DNA of 64,000 bases from contig CP076546.1 in the NCBI GenBank assembly GCA_018889975.1, positions 3,286,001-3,350,000 of the forward strand, in the 5' to 3' direction. Positions within the stretch are counted from its first letter, which is position 1, and the number at the start of each line of letters is the position of its first letter. Source of the stretch: Bacillus sp. NP157. Its GTDB lineage: Bacteria > Pseudomonadota > Gammaproteobacteria > Xanthomonadales > Rhodanobacteraceae. The notes below the pieces were generated by a model, which saw only the letters and a list, made by a program, of their open reading frames with translations, was not told the origin of the DNA and ran no database searches. The position numbers and the translations under genes were made by a program. Below are positions 50,955-58,993 of the stretch, piece after piece.

Positions 50955-51677
50955 ATGCGCAACCTCGACTTCAGCTCCTGGCAGGGCCTCCTGTCGACCC
51001 TGGTCGGCCTGGCGATCATCACCCTCATCGGCGTGGGCATCCGCCTGCTGGCGATGCAGACGGTGCAGCAGCGGCGCGAGCGGGCCAACCGGCAGATCAA
51101 CGAGCGGCTGCGCACGCTGATCGCCGCCTACAAGACGCTGGGCGGGTCGTTCACCGGCAACCTCGCGGTCGATCCGACCCACCTGCGGGAACTGCGCGAC
51201 CGCGTCGCCAGCGATCCGGCCGCGGCACTCGCACTGCCCGCGGCGGCAGGCAACGACCGGGCACGCCGGATCCGCGATGCCGTGGAAGCCGCGTTGTCGG
51301 ACATCGTGTTGCTGGGCACGGAGCGCCAGGTGGAACTCGCCGCGCGCGCGGCGAACGAGCTGGTCGCCGGCCGGCCGATCCACACCGACGAGCTGGTGAT
51401 CTCCCTGCGCGACTTCATCCGCGAAGTGCTCGACCTGGATCCGATCCCGGCCAGCGTGCCGATTCCGAAGCAGGGACCGGCACGCACGGCAGGCCAGGGC
51501 GGCAAGGGCGGCGGTTCTGGCGAAGGCGGCGGCAAGGGCGGTGGTGGCGGTGGCGGCGGTGGGGGTGGGGGTGGGGGCGGCGGCGGCATGGGCGGCGGTA
51601 TGGCCGCGGGCGCCGGTGCAGGGCTCGGCATCGGCCACGGCCTGTCGGCCGACGATGACGACGCCGCGCACCGGTGA
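50955..51677 (+). CDS. Hypothetical membrane-anchored protein with Gly-rich tail
   Basis: A 240-residue protein with one membrane span near the N-terminus (LLSTLVGLAIITLIGVGIRL) and a helical cytoplasmic domain (QRRERANRQINERLRTLIAA, RDAVEAALSDIVLLGTERQV). Residues about 175-225 are a Gly-rich run of low complexity, followed by an acidic end (ADDDDAAHR). I do not recognise a function. A hairpin follows the stop. The N-terminal half looks like a conserved domain of unknown role. Confidence 0.65.
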   Translation: MRNLDFSSWQGLLSTLVGLAIITLIGVGIRLLAMQTVQQRRERANRQINERLRTLIAAYKTLGGSFTGNLAVDPTHLRELRDRVASDPAAALALPAAAGNDRARRIRDAVEAALSDIVLLGTERQVELAARAANELVAGRPIHTDELVISLRDFIREVLDLDPIPASVPIPKQGPARTAGQGGKGGGSGEGGGKGGGGGGGGGGGGGGGGGMGGGMAAGAGAGLGIGHGLSADDDDAAHR

Positions 51678-51688
51678 CGCCGGCTGGC

Positions 51689-51708
51689 GCCACCGGTGCG
51701 CCGGTGGC
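51689..51708. terminator. Hairpin between convergent genes
   Basis: GCCACCGG-TGCG-CCGGTGGC, 12 bases after the upstream stop and 6 before the stop of the isochorismatase gene. Confidence 0.6.
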
Positions 51709-51713
51709 TTGGA

Positions 51714-52265
51714 TCAGCCGATCTTTGCGAGCAGCTCGGCGGTCGTGGTGGTCTCGCCCAGGCGCGGGAAGATTCGGGTGACGCTGTTGTGGTGGGCGTC
51801 GGCGCTGAGGTCGGTCATCGCATCGGTGACGAGCACGACGTTGTAGCCAAGCTCACTCGCGTAGCGCGCGGTGGATTCCACGCCGATGCTGGTGGCGATG
51901 CCGAGGATCACCACCTGCTCGACGCCCTTGCCGCGGAGGTGCGCGTCGAGGTCGGTGGTCTGGAACGCGCCCCAGCGCTTCTTCGTGACGAGATGATCCG
52001 ACGACGCCTGCTCGAGTTCCGGCACGATCGCCTTGAAGTCCGGGCCCTGCGGGATCTGCGGCACGCCCGTGTCGGTACGGCCCGGGGCGCCGGCATCGAC
52101 ATTGACGAGCACGACCGGACGGTTGCTCTTGCGGAACGCACGGGCGACCGACGCGGAACGTTCCACGATCGGGCCCGCGGCTTCGGCGACCGGGAGGCTG
52201 ACGATGCCCTGCTGCAGGTCGATGACGATCAGCGCGGCATTCGCGTCGAGTTGGGTAAGTGCCAT
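51714..52265 (-). CDS. Isochorismatase-family hydrolase lacking the catalytic Cys
   Basis: A 183-residue alpha/beta hydrolase: AALIVIDLQQGIVSLPVAEA (Asp16), HLVTKKRWGAFQTTDLDAHL (Lys) and VVILGIATSIGVESTARYA. In amidase-type members the last segment has a nucleophilic Cys; here Gly128 is found, as in EntB-type isochorismatases, which act without it. So a hydrolytic, non-amidase activity is possible, or a loss of activity. It is downstream of an MFS exporter (12 bp). Confidence 0.83.
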   Translation of the reverse strand: MALTQLDANAALIVIDLQQGIVSLPVAEAAGPIVERSASVARAFRKSNRPVVLVNVDAGAPGRTDTGVPQIPQGPDFKAIVPELEQASSDHLVTKKRWGAFQTTDLDAHLRGKGVEQVVILGIATSIGVESTARYASELGYNVVLVTDAMTDLSADAHHNSVTRIFPRLGETTTTAELLAKIG

Positions 52266-52277
52266 GGTGAGGCTCCT

Positions 52278-53678
52278 TCAGGGGTGGGGTTGGGAGAGGT
52301 TTTCCGCCCGCGGCAGCGTGCGGTCGAACAGGGTGGCGACGAACAGGAGCACGGCGAGGCCCGCCATCACATAGGCCAGCATGTGCAGTCCGTGGTCGGT
52401 GGGGCGATGGCCGTACGACACGCCGATGACCGCCGTGGCGGCGATGGCACCGATATAGGTCGCCGTGCGTTGCAGGCCGGAGGCGGCGCCCATCTGTTCG
52501 GCCGGTGCCTGGACGAACACGGCCGCCTGCGTCGTGACCGAGACCAGGCCCTGCGGCACGCCGAACAACGCGACGGCGGCGGCCATCACCCACAACGGCG
52601 ACGATGCATCGATGAAGGCCACGGCGACGCAGCCCACGATCGCGCAGCCGAAGCCCAACAGGAAGGGTCCGCGCAGGCCGCGGGTGCGCGCACCCAGGAT
52701 CGACGAGGCGCCGGCAAGCACGGACAGCGGCACCGTGGCGAGCCCCGCCTGCGCGGCGGAGTAGCCACCGGCGCTCTCCACCCACTGCGCGAAGCCGTAG
52801 AAGATGCAGTAGACGAAGGTGAACGCGAGCGCGGCGCGCAGGTAGGTCACGCTGAGTGGCACGTGGTTCGCCAGCATGCGCAGGTCGATGAACGGGTTGC
52901 TCCGGCGCAACGAGTGCCATGCAAGCACACCACCGAGCACGGCGGCGATCGGCAAGGCAAGCCAGCGCGGATGGTCCACGTCGAGCAGGAACACCATCAG
53001 CGCGAGCAGCGCACCCGAGAACAGGACGATGCCGGGTAGGTCCAGCTCACGCCACAGCGAGCGGCGCTCGCGCCGCGGTGGATCGGCGGGCACCCATGCC
53101 AGCACGAGCACCAGGGTCAGCAGCGCCAGCGGGATGTTTACCGTGAAGATCGCATGCCAACCGAAGGCACCGGTCAATACGCCGCCGAGCACCGGGCCGA
53201 CGGCGGCGGTGGCCACGCCCATCAGCGAGAGCACGCCCATCGCGGTGCGCGGGGGTGGGCTGCCGGTCGCGTCGGCGCGTTCGCGAAACAGGCGCATGGC
53301 CGATGGATACGCACCGGACGTGCCGATGCCAAGCAGGACGCGCACGCCCACCAGCCAGCCCAGCGAAGGCGCGACGCGTCCCGCGAATCCCGCGATCATC
53401 ACCAGCACCAGCGAGACGATGTACACACGCCGGGCACCCACGAGGTCGGCCACGCGGCCAAGCGTTGGTTGCGCGACCGCGCAGCACAGATAAAGCGCCG
53501 CAATCAGCCAGCCGGTCTGCGCGACCGACGCGTGGAACGCCGTCGCGAGCGGCACCAGCGCCGTCGCGATCATCGTGGAATTGATCGGGTTAAGGCACGA
53601 CCCCAGCGCCAGCGGCACGATGAATCGGAAGCCGAACGGCTTCGCGCCGCCGGCCTGCGTACCCGCCTGGATGCTCAC
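52278..53678 (-). CDS. MFS drug/metabolite exporter
   Basis: A 466-residue major facilitator with about 14 hydrophobic segments (DHA2/EmrB-like). Visible: GSCLNPINSTMIATALVPLA opening, QTGWLIAALYLCCAVAQPTL, GRVADLVGARRVYIVSLVLV (motif A), and VRVLLGIGTSGAYPSAMRLF. Substrate unknown. It overlaps the upstream MarR regulator gene by 4 bases, so the regulator and transporter form one unit, followed by the isochorismatase-like hydrolase. Confidence 0.87.
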   Translation of the reverse strand: MSIQAGTQAGGAKPFGFRFIVPLALGSCLNPINSTMIATALVPLATAFHASVAQTGWLIAALYLCCAVAQPTLGRVADLVGARRVYIVSLVLVMIAGFAGRVAPSLGWLVGVRVLLGIGTSGAYPSAMRLFRERADATGSPPPRTAMGVLSLMGVATAAVGPVLGGVLTGAFGWHAIFTVNIPLALLTLVLVLAWVPADPPRRERRSLWRELDLPGIVLFSGALLALMVFLLDVDHPRWLALPIAAVLGGVLAWHSLRRSNPFIDLRMLANHVPLSVTYLRAALAFTFVYCIFYGFAQWVESAGGYSAAQAGLATVPLSVLAGASSILGARTRGLRGPFLLGFGCAIVGCVAVAFIDASSPLWVMAAAVALFGVPQGLVSVTTQAAVFVQAPAEQMGAASGLQRTATYIGAIAATAVIGVSYGHRPTDHGLHMLAYVMAGLAVLLFVATLFDRTLPRAENLSQPHP

Positions 53679-54130
53679 GCCGGATCCTGCGTACTCGTTT
53701 CCGCGAGGTTGCGGATCACCCGCGCCGCGACCGCGAGGTCATCCCGGTCGTGCGGAGAAAGCCGTGCGATGGCCTCGGTCAGCCATGCATGTTTCGCCTC
53801 GCGCGTGCGCCGCCGCGCGTCCTTGCCTTCCGTCGTCAGGGCGAACAGGAACTGGCGGCCATCGGTCGGATGCGGCTCGCGTGCCACCAGGCCATCCTGT
53901 TCCATCGTCGCCAGCGTGACGCCCATCGACTGCGGTTTCACCGCTTCGGCGCGGGCGAGGTCGGCCGTCGACGTCGGGCCACCCATTTCCAGTCGTGCAA
54001 GCACCGCAGCCTGCGACCAGGTCAGGCCAAGGTTGTTCGACTCGGCACGCACGCGGCGCACCAGCAGGCCACAGGCCGTGAGCAGGTCACTGGCGGCGAT
54101 ATCGACGGGGGACGGCGGTTTCTTGGGCAT
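53675..54130 (-). CDS. MarR-family regulator of the adjacent exporter
   Basis: A 151-residue MarR protein: TWSQAAVLARLEMGGPTSTA, DLARAEAVKPQSMGVTLATM with the recognition helix and HPTDGRQFLFALTTEGKDAR with the wing. The gene precedes the MFS exporter with a 4-base overlap. The upstream 168 bp to the divergent hydrolase gene should hold its operator; I see no unambiguous palindrome. Confidence 0.88.
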   Translation of the reverse strand: MPKKPPSPVDIAASDLLTACGLLVRRVRAESNNLGLTWSQAAVLARLEMGGPTSTADLARAEAVKPQSMGVTLATMEQDGLVAREPHPTDGRQFLFALTTEGKDARRRTREAKHAWLTEAIARLSPHDRDDLAVAARVIRNLAETSTQDPA

Positions 54131-54298
54131 GCGGACACGCTACGCCGCCCTTGCCGTATTAGCAAGCTAAACTTCCAAGTTTGCCTTCGCAATTTCATGC
54201 GATGACCACGATGCGAGTCCTCGGACAGGTCCAACCCACGCGGCGGTGGGCGGGGTCCTGACATGCGTTACGCTCTCGCCACCACGGAAGGAGACGCC

Positions 54299-55360
54299 AT
54301 GAAGCTCCATCATCTGCCGTTCGTCGCACTGGCGTTGTATGCCAGCCTCGTCCATGCCGACGGACGCGCGCTTCAGGCGATACCGCTCAGCGCGTACACC
54401 CGCGCGCACTGGCTCGTCGACATCGATCACGGCCGCCGTCTCAATGTGTTCTGCATGGGCAGCGGCTCGCCGACCGTTATCTTCGAAGCCGGTGGTGGCG
54501 ATGACAGTGCCAGCTTCCGCTCGGTGCAGCCCGCCGTGGCGGCCACGACGCGGACTTGCACGTACGACCGCGCCGGCATCGGCTTCAGCGATCCGTCGAA
54601 CCGGCCGGCCACCGCGATGAACGTCGTCGCCGACCTTCATCGGCTGGTCCAGGCCATCAGCCCGCACGGCGCCGTCGTCCTCGTCGGTCACTCCGACGGC
54701 GGCCTGTATGTGCCGCTGTATGCATCGACGTATCCCAGGGACGTTGCCGGCATCGTCCTGATCGACCCATTCACCGTGGGCGCGGACAAGATGGCCGCCG
54801 CACTGCTGTCACCGGTGCAGCGCAAGGCCTGGTACGCATCGGATGACCGTGACGTGGAAAACGCGAGGCATTGCCTCGAGGAAGCGCGGGCGGGCCGGCT
54901 GACGCAGCCTTCCGCGAAGGACGAAGCGTCCTGCCTGGACAGCCCACCGAGTCCCGATGCCGGAAGACACGCGGTACTGAACGCCCAGCTTGCCCGTCCC
55001 ACGGAGCAGGAAGCCCTGCTGACAGCGATGCTCGACACATACCCGACGAAGGAGCACGGCATGTCGGGCGGCGAGCTTGCGCTCCAGCAAGCGAATCCGG
55101 GCTTTGGTGACATGCCCCTGATCGTGCTCTCCGCTGGCTTGAGCGAACAGACCGCCTTACCCGGCCCCGTCCAGGCAAAGATCTCGGCGGCGTGGAAACA
55201 GAGCAACGACGAACTCGCCGCGCGCACCACGCGCGGCAGCGACGTCCTTGTTCCCGATAGCCACCACTACATCCAGAACGAACATCCCACGGCCGTCATC
55301 GATGCGATACGCGATGTGGTCTCACAGGCGAGAGCGGTCAAGTCAACGCCACCCAGCTAG
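54299..55360 (+). CDS. Secreted alpha/beta hydrolase
   Basis: A 353-residue alpha/beta hydrolase with a signal peptide (MKLHHLPFVALALYASLVHA). Seen: TVIFEAGGGDDSASFRSVQP, CTYDRAGIGFSDPSNRPATA, the nucleophile elbow VLVGHSDGGLYVPLYAS and the His at PDSHHYIQNEHP. Family members are esterases or amidases; substrate unknown. The ATG at 54299 has AAGGAG upstream; an earlier in-frame ATG lacks a signal. Confidence 0.8.
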   Translation: MKLHHLPFVALALYASLVHADGRALQAIPLSAYTRAHWLVDIDHGRRLNVFCMGSGSPTVIFEAGGGDDSASFRSVQPAVAATTRTCTYDRAGIGFSDPSNRPATAMNVVADLHRLVQAISPHGAVVLVGHSDGGLYVPLYASTYPRDVAGIVLIDPFTVGADKMAAALLSPVQRKAWYASDDRDVENARHCLEEARAGRLTQPSAKDEASCLDSPPSPDAGRHAVLNAQLARPTEQEALLTAMLDTYPTKEHGMSGGELALQQANPGFGDMPLIVLSAGLSEQTALPGPVQAKISAAWKQSNDELAARTTRGSDVLVPDSHHYIQNEHPTAVIDAIRDVVSQARAVKSTPPS

Positions 55361-55418
55361 ATCGTAGCCGGGCATGCTAGCTTTGCGCCCAGTTTCCCTC
55401 GCCAGACCAGGATGCCCC

Positions 55419-56006
55419 ATGCGTGGATGCGCGGCTCATGACGCGGTAGTGCTCGCCGCCGATGGCAGCGGCTCGCTCCCGTTCCCGAAACAGCGGCTGA
55501 CCATCGCCGGCGAGACGCTCCTGCAGCGCACCGTCCGGTTGGCCAAGGCCACGGGGCCGACGCGGCTGCTGGTCGTGCTGGGGGCACATGCCGACGAGCT
55601 CGCGCCACTGGTCACCGGGACCACGATCCTGTTCAACCCGACCTGGGAAGAGGGCCTGGCATCGTCGCTGCGTCGCGCCGCCGCTGCGCTCGCTGGACGC
55701 ACGTATCCGGTGCTGCTCACCGTCGTCGACCAGCCGTGCCTCACCCAGGAACACCTCGAAAAGCTCTTCGTTGCCTACGACGGCAGTTGCGATGTCGTTT
55801 CCGCGTTCGGCGACGACGTGGGACCGCCCGCGCTACTGCGCCCGACGACGCTGGCCAGCGCGTCCGAGCTTGCCGCGAATGCTCCGCTACGCCGGCTGTG
55901 GCTCGGCGCGCACCCGGCGGCCGTGCGCCGCGACGCCCTCGGCCGGAAGCTCGATACGCCGCGCGACGTCGAAGACGCGGTGGCGGCAGGGCTGCTGGAC
56001 GGCTGA
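55419..56006 (+). CDS. MobA/MocA-like nucleotidyltransferase
   Basis: A 195-residue NTP-transferase-like protein: VVLAADGSGSLPFPKQRLTI in the nucleotide loop, LLVVLGAHADELAPLV, NPTWEEGLASSLRRAAAAL and LLTVVDQPCLTQEHLEKLF, which are the CTP/GTP:molybdenum cofactor transferase (MocA, MobA-like) patterns. The loop normally reads LAAGxSxRxG; here LAADGSGSLPFPK is altered, so activity is uncertain. Coupling to a molybdenum enzyme is not seen in the window. Confidence 0.72.
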   Translation: MRGCAAHDAVVLAADGSGSLPFPKQRLTIAGETLLQRTVRLAKATGPTRLLVVLGAHADELAPLVTGTTILFNPTWEEGLASSLRRAAAALAGRTYPVLLTVVDQPCLTQEHLEKLFVAYDGSCDVVSAFGDDVGPPALLRPTTLASASELAANAPLRRLWLGAHPAAVRRDALGRKLDTPRDVEDAVAAGLLDG

Positions 56007-56098
56007 GTTAGCCATATCGGCGCGGCGATCGCAGATGCTTGCGAAGTGCCGGCGAGGTGGGCCATAAACAGGCACCCACGCCTGCCAAGGACTTCAGG

Positions 56099-56596
56099 AT
56101 GAAAACGCTCCCCGCGCTCGCCCTTGCTGCAACACTCGCCATCGCCGCGCCGATCCACGCCGCACCGAAATCGCCGGCCACCGCGCCGCTGGCGACCCCG
56201 TTCGGCGAATGGTCGCTCGACACCTCGCGCCTGCCCATCCCGCCGGAGGCCCGGCCGAAACACGTCACCATCATTTTCAAGGACGCCGGGGCCAACCGCG
56301 TCACGACCGACGTCGACATCGTCTACAGCGACGGCAAGGAAGTGCATTCGATCAACACGACGCCCGTCGACGGCACGCCGACCGCCATCACGGGTAGCCC
56401 TGAAGCGGACCTCGCGTCACTCGGCCGACCCGAGGCCAACGTGATCGTGATGGTGCTGGCGATGGGCGGCCAGCCCGGATCCACCCGCATCTTCACGGCG
56501 CTTGCCGACGGCAAGACGATGACCGAAACGGTCGCGGCGTACGACAAGGACAACCGCCCCGCCCTGCGCACGCGTTACTTCACCCGCGTGCACTGA
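56099..56596 (+). CDS. Hypothetical secreted protein
   Basis: A 165-residue protein with a signal peptide (MKTLPALALAATLAIAAPIH, AAP). The mature part has FGEWSLDTSRLPIPPEARPK, HVTIIFKDAGANRVTTDVDI and NVIVMVLAMGGQPGSTRIF and looks like a small beta-sandwich. Unknown function. AAGGA and AGG precede the ATG. Its stop is 9 bp from that of the convergent LysR gene. Confidence 0.65.
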   Translation: MKTLPALALAATLAIAAPIHAAPKSPATAPLATPFGEWSLDTSRLPIPPEARPKHVTIIFKDAGANRVTTDVDIVYSDGKEVHSINTTPVDGTPTAITGSPEADLASLGRPEANVIVMVLAMGGQPGSTRIFTALADGKTMTETVAAYDKDNRPALRTRYFTRVH

Positions 56597-56605
56597 CCGG
56601 CGCGG

Positions 56606-57529
56606 TCAGACCCGGTCCCAGTACGGCGGACTGCCGATGCGTTCAAGCAGGTAGTCCGTCACTACCCGCACTTTCTTCGAGCGCGACCGGTTCTCCGGCG
56701 ACACCAGGTGGATGGCGGGAGGCTCAGCCTCCACCGAGGCTTCCCACGCGGGCAACAACTTCACCAGCTTCCCCTTGCGGAAACTCGACGACTGGAACAG
56801 CCATGTAGGGAACAGCACGACGCCTAGCGACGCCTCGGCAGCGGCCACCAGGGCCTCGGCGTTGTTGCTCTGGAAGCTGCCGCTCACACTGAATCCCTCG
56901 TACGCCGCGTCGGGCGACGAGCGGAAATACCAACGTTGCGCACCTCGATGCCCGCGATACACGAGGCAGTTATGCCGGGCGAGGTCGGCCGGCGCGGCCG
57001 GCGCGCCGTGGCGATCGAGGTATCGCTGGCTCGCACAGACCAGGTAGTGCTGCGCCCCCACCGTTCTCGCGACGAGCCCGGAATCTTCCAGCCGCCCCAC
57101 CCTCACCGTGATGTCCGAGCCCTCCTGCACGGGATCGGTGAACGCATCGGTCAGGGTGAGCTGCACGCCGAGGCCGGGGAACGCCTCCTGCAAGCCGACG
57201 AGGATCGGCGCGATATGCAGGCGGCCCAGGGCCACCGGGGCATTGACCCGGACGAGGCCCTTCGGCGGCGCATCCCTGTCCGCCGCCTGCTCGCCCGCCA
57301 TGTCCAGCAGGTCGAGCGCCTCGCGCACCGTCAGGTAATAGCGCTGGCCGGCCTCGGTCAGGCGCACGGCCCGCGTATGCCGGTACAGCAACTGCTGCCC
57401 CACCTCTTTCTCCAGAGCGGCGATGTGCCGCGACACCGAGGACGCCGGGACGCGGAAGTGCCGCGCCGTCGCGATGAAGCTACCGCTGGCGGCGACCATG
57501 GCGAAGTAGCGTAAGGCATTGAGCTGCAT
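56606..57529 (-). CDS. LysR-family transcriptional regulator
   Basis: A 307-residue LysR protein (MQLNALRYFAMVAASGSFIA, TARHFRVPASSVSRHIAALE, GQQLLYRHTRAVRLTEAGQR). It is a paralogue of the regulator at 34448-35389 with similar spacing and end (SPPYWDRV). The YdcZ-type transporter pair is divergent, with 98 bp between the starts, so it probably controls that pair. I start at MQLNAL; upstream in-frame codons would extend into that promoter region. Confidence 0.86.
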   Translation of the reverse strand: MQLNALRYFAMVAASGSFIATARHFRVPASSVSRHIAALEKEVGQQLLYRHTRAVRLTEAGQRYYLTVREALDLLDMAGEQAADRDAPPKGLVRVNAPVALGRLHIAPILVGLQEAFPGLGVQLTLTDAFTDPVQEGSDITVRVGRLEDSGLVARTVGAQHYLVCASQRYLDRHGAPAAPADLARHNCLVYRGHRGAQRWYFRSSPDAAYEGFSVSGSFQSNNAEALVAAAEASLGVVLFPTWLFQSSSFRKGKLVKLLPAWEASVEAEPPAIHLVSPENRSRSKKVRVVTDYLLERIGSPPYWDRV

Positions 57530-57627
57530 TGAGTTGCTCCAGAAGCAACGATGTATTCCAGATTGGACCGATTGTTCGCCGGATCGCAGCACTCTACCTT
57601 CCCCGATCCCGCATCGGAACGTCTCCC

Positions 57628-58056
57628 ATGAAACACGCCTGGCTCATCCCCCTGATCGTCGCCGCCGGCATGGGGTTATCGATCGAAGCAGGGCTGCTCG
57701 GTCCGCTCGGTGAAGAGATCGGCCACGGATGGGCCGTCCTCGGCATCTTCGGCCTGGGTTCGCTCCTGCTGACGTTCGGCCTGGTGTTCGGCCGCCCACG
57801 GCTCGCCCTGATGTTTTCGCAACCACGCTGGTTGCTCACCGGCGGCATCCTCGGCCCGGTTTACGTCGCGGCCCTGACCATCGCCACGCCCTTCGTCGGT
57901 GTCGGGCTGACGATGGTCGGCATCCTGTTCGGGCAGGTGGCGGCCAGCCTCGTCATCGACCACTTCGGCTGGCTCGGCAGTGCCCGGCGGGAGGTCGACG
58001 GCTACCGCGCGTCCGCCCTCGTCGCCATCCTCGCCGCCCTCTGGCTCATCCACTAA
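57628..58056 (+). CDS. YdcZ-type (DMT superfamily) membrane protein, first half of a pair
   Basis: A 142-residue protein with four or five hydrophobic helices (MKHAWLIPLIVAAGMGLSIE, GIFGLGSLLLTFGLVFG, LTGGILGPVYVAALTIATPF, VGLTMVGILFGQVAASLVI) and the DHFGWLG motif of the DUF606/YdcZ family. Paired small transporters of this kind act as heterodimers by inference. Substrate unknown; the LysR gene is divergent. Confidence 0.83.
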   Translation: MKHAWLIPLIVAAGMGLSIEAGLLGPLGEEIGHGWAVLGIFGLGSLLLTFGLVFGRPRLALMFSQPRWLLTGGILGPVYVAALTIATPFVGVGLTMVGILFGQVAASLVIDHFGWLGSARREVDGYRASALVAILAALWLIH

Positions 58057-58066
58057 GGAGCACGCC

Positions 58067-58564
58067 ATGCTCATCCTCATGATCGTCCTCGTCGTCGTCA
58101 GTGGTGCCGTGTTGTGCGCGCAGTCGGCGATCAACGGCCGCCTCGGCGCCCAGGTCGGCGTACTCGAAAGCGCATGGCTGACCTTCACCGTCGGCACGCT
58201 CGTCAGCTTCCTCTACGGTTTCCTGTTCGAGCAGCAACACGCGCTCACCTTGTTCAGCGCGCCCCGCTGGCAGGTCATCGGCGCTTTCTTCGGCGTGGTC
58301 TACATGCTGGTCATCGTGTTCGCGATGCCGCGCGTGGGAACGGCCGCCGCGACGGTGTCGGTGATCAGCGGCCAGCTCCTGATGAGCTTGCTGATCGACC
58401 ACTTCGGCTGGCTGGAAAATCCGGTTCGCCCGCTGGACGCTGCGCGCTATGCCGCCATGGCCCTGCTCGCCGTGGCCCTCGCCCTGATCTACCGCAGCAA
58501 TGCACGCCAGGCCGCCGCGGGCACGGCGGCATCGTCCCCACGCGCCAGCGAAGCGCATACTTAA
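58067..58564 (+). CDS. YdcZ-type membrane protein, second half of a pair
   Basis: A 165-residue paralogue of the preceding gene: VLVVVSGAVLCAQSAINGRL, LTFTVGTLVSFLYGFLFEQ, VIGAFFGVVYMLVIVFAMPR, TAAATVSVISGQLLMSLLID and HFGWLENP. The closing tail is Ala/Ser-rich. AAGGAG precedes the ATG, 10 bp after the upstream stop. Together the two may form one transporter. Confidence 0.83.
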   Translation: MLILMIVLVVVSGAVLCAQSAINGRLGAQVGVLESAWLTFTVGTLVSFLYGFLFEQQHALTLFSAPRWQVIGAFFGVVYMLVIVFAMPRVGTAAATVSVISGQLLMSLLIDHFGWLENPVRPLDAARYAAMALLAVALALIYRSNARQAAAGTAASSPRASEAHT

Positions 58565-58593
58565 GGGTATCCCCGTCCCCAAGGATCACCCGC

Positions 58594-58983
58594 ATGCCCT
58601 CCCTCGGCGCCATCACGTTCCTCGTCCACGACTACGACGAAGCCATCGCCTTCTTCACCCAGGCGCTGCGCTTCGAACTGATCGAGGACAGCCCGCAGGG
58701 CGACGGCAAGCGCTGGGTGACGGTCGCGCCGCGTGGCTCGCAAGGTACGCGGCTGTTGCTGGCGCGCGCCGTCGACGATGCGCAGCGTGCGCATGTCGGC
58801 AAGCAGGGCGGCGGCCGTGTCTTCCTATTCCTCGAAACCGACGACTTCGCCGGCGACCATGCACACATGCTGGCCAACGGCGTGCACTTTCGCGAACAGC
58901 CGCGCCACGAGCCCTACGGTTCCGTCGTGGTCTTCGACGACCTGTACGGCAATGGCTGGGACCTGATCCAACCCAAACGCTGA
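58594..58983 (+). CDS. VOC-family (glyoxalase/bleomycin resistance-like) protein
   Basis: A 129-residue vicinal-oxygen-chelate protein: MPSLGAITFLVHDYDEAIAF, FTQALRFELIEDSPQGDGKR, VTVAPRGSQGTRLLLARAVD, FLFLETDDFAGDHAHMLANG, FREQPRHEPYGSVVVFDDLY and NGWDLI. It contains the two beta-alpha-beta-beta-beta units of the fold with likely metal residues His12 and Glu. Substrate unknown. The next gene follows after 10 bp. Confidence 0.84.
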   Translation: MPSLGAITFLVHDYDEAIAFFTQALRFELIEDSPQGDGKRWVTVAPRGSQGTRLLLARAVDDAQRAHVGKQGGGRVFLFLETDDFAGDHAHMLANGVHFREQPRHEPYGSVVVFDDLYGNGWDLIQPKR

Positions 58984-58993
58984 GGACCTCGCC

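Noticed and set aside
51696-53039. A 447-codon open frame on the plus strand
   Set aside because: Antisense to the isochorismatase and MFS genes; Arg/Gly/His-rich with no domain.
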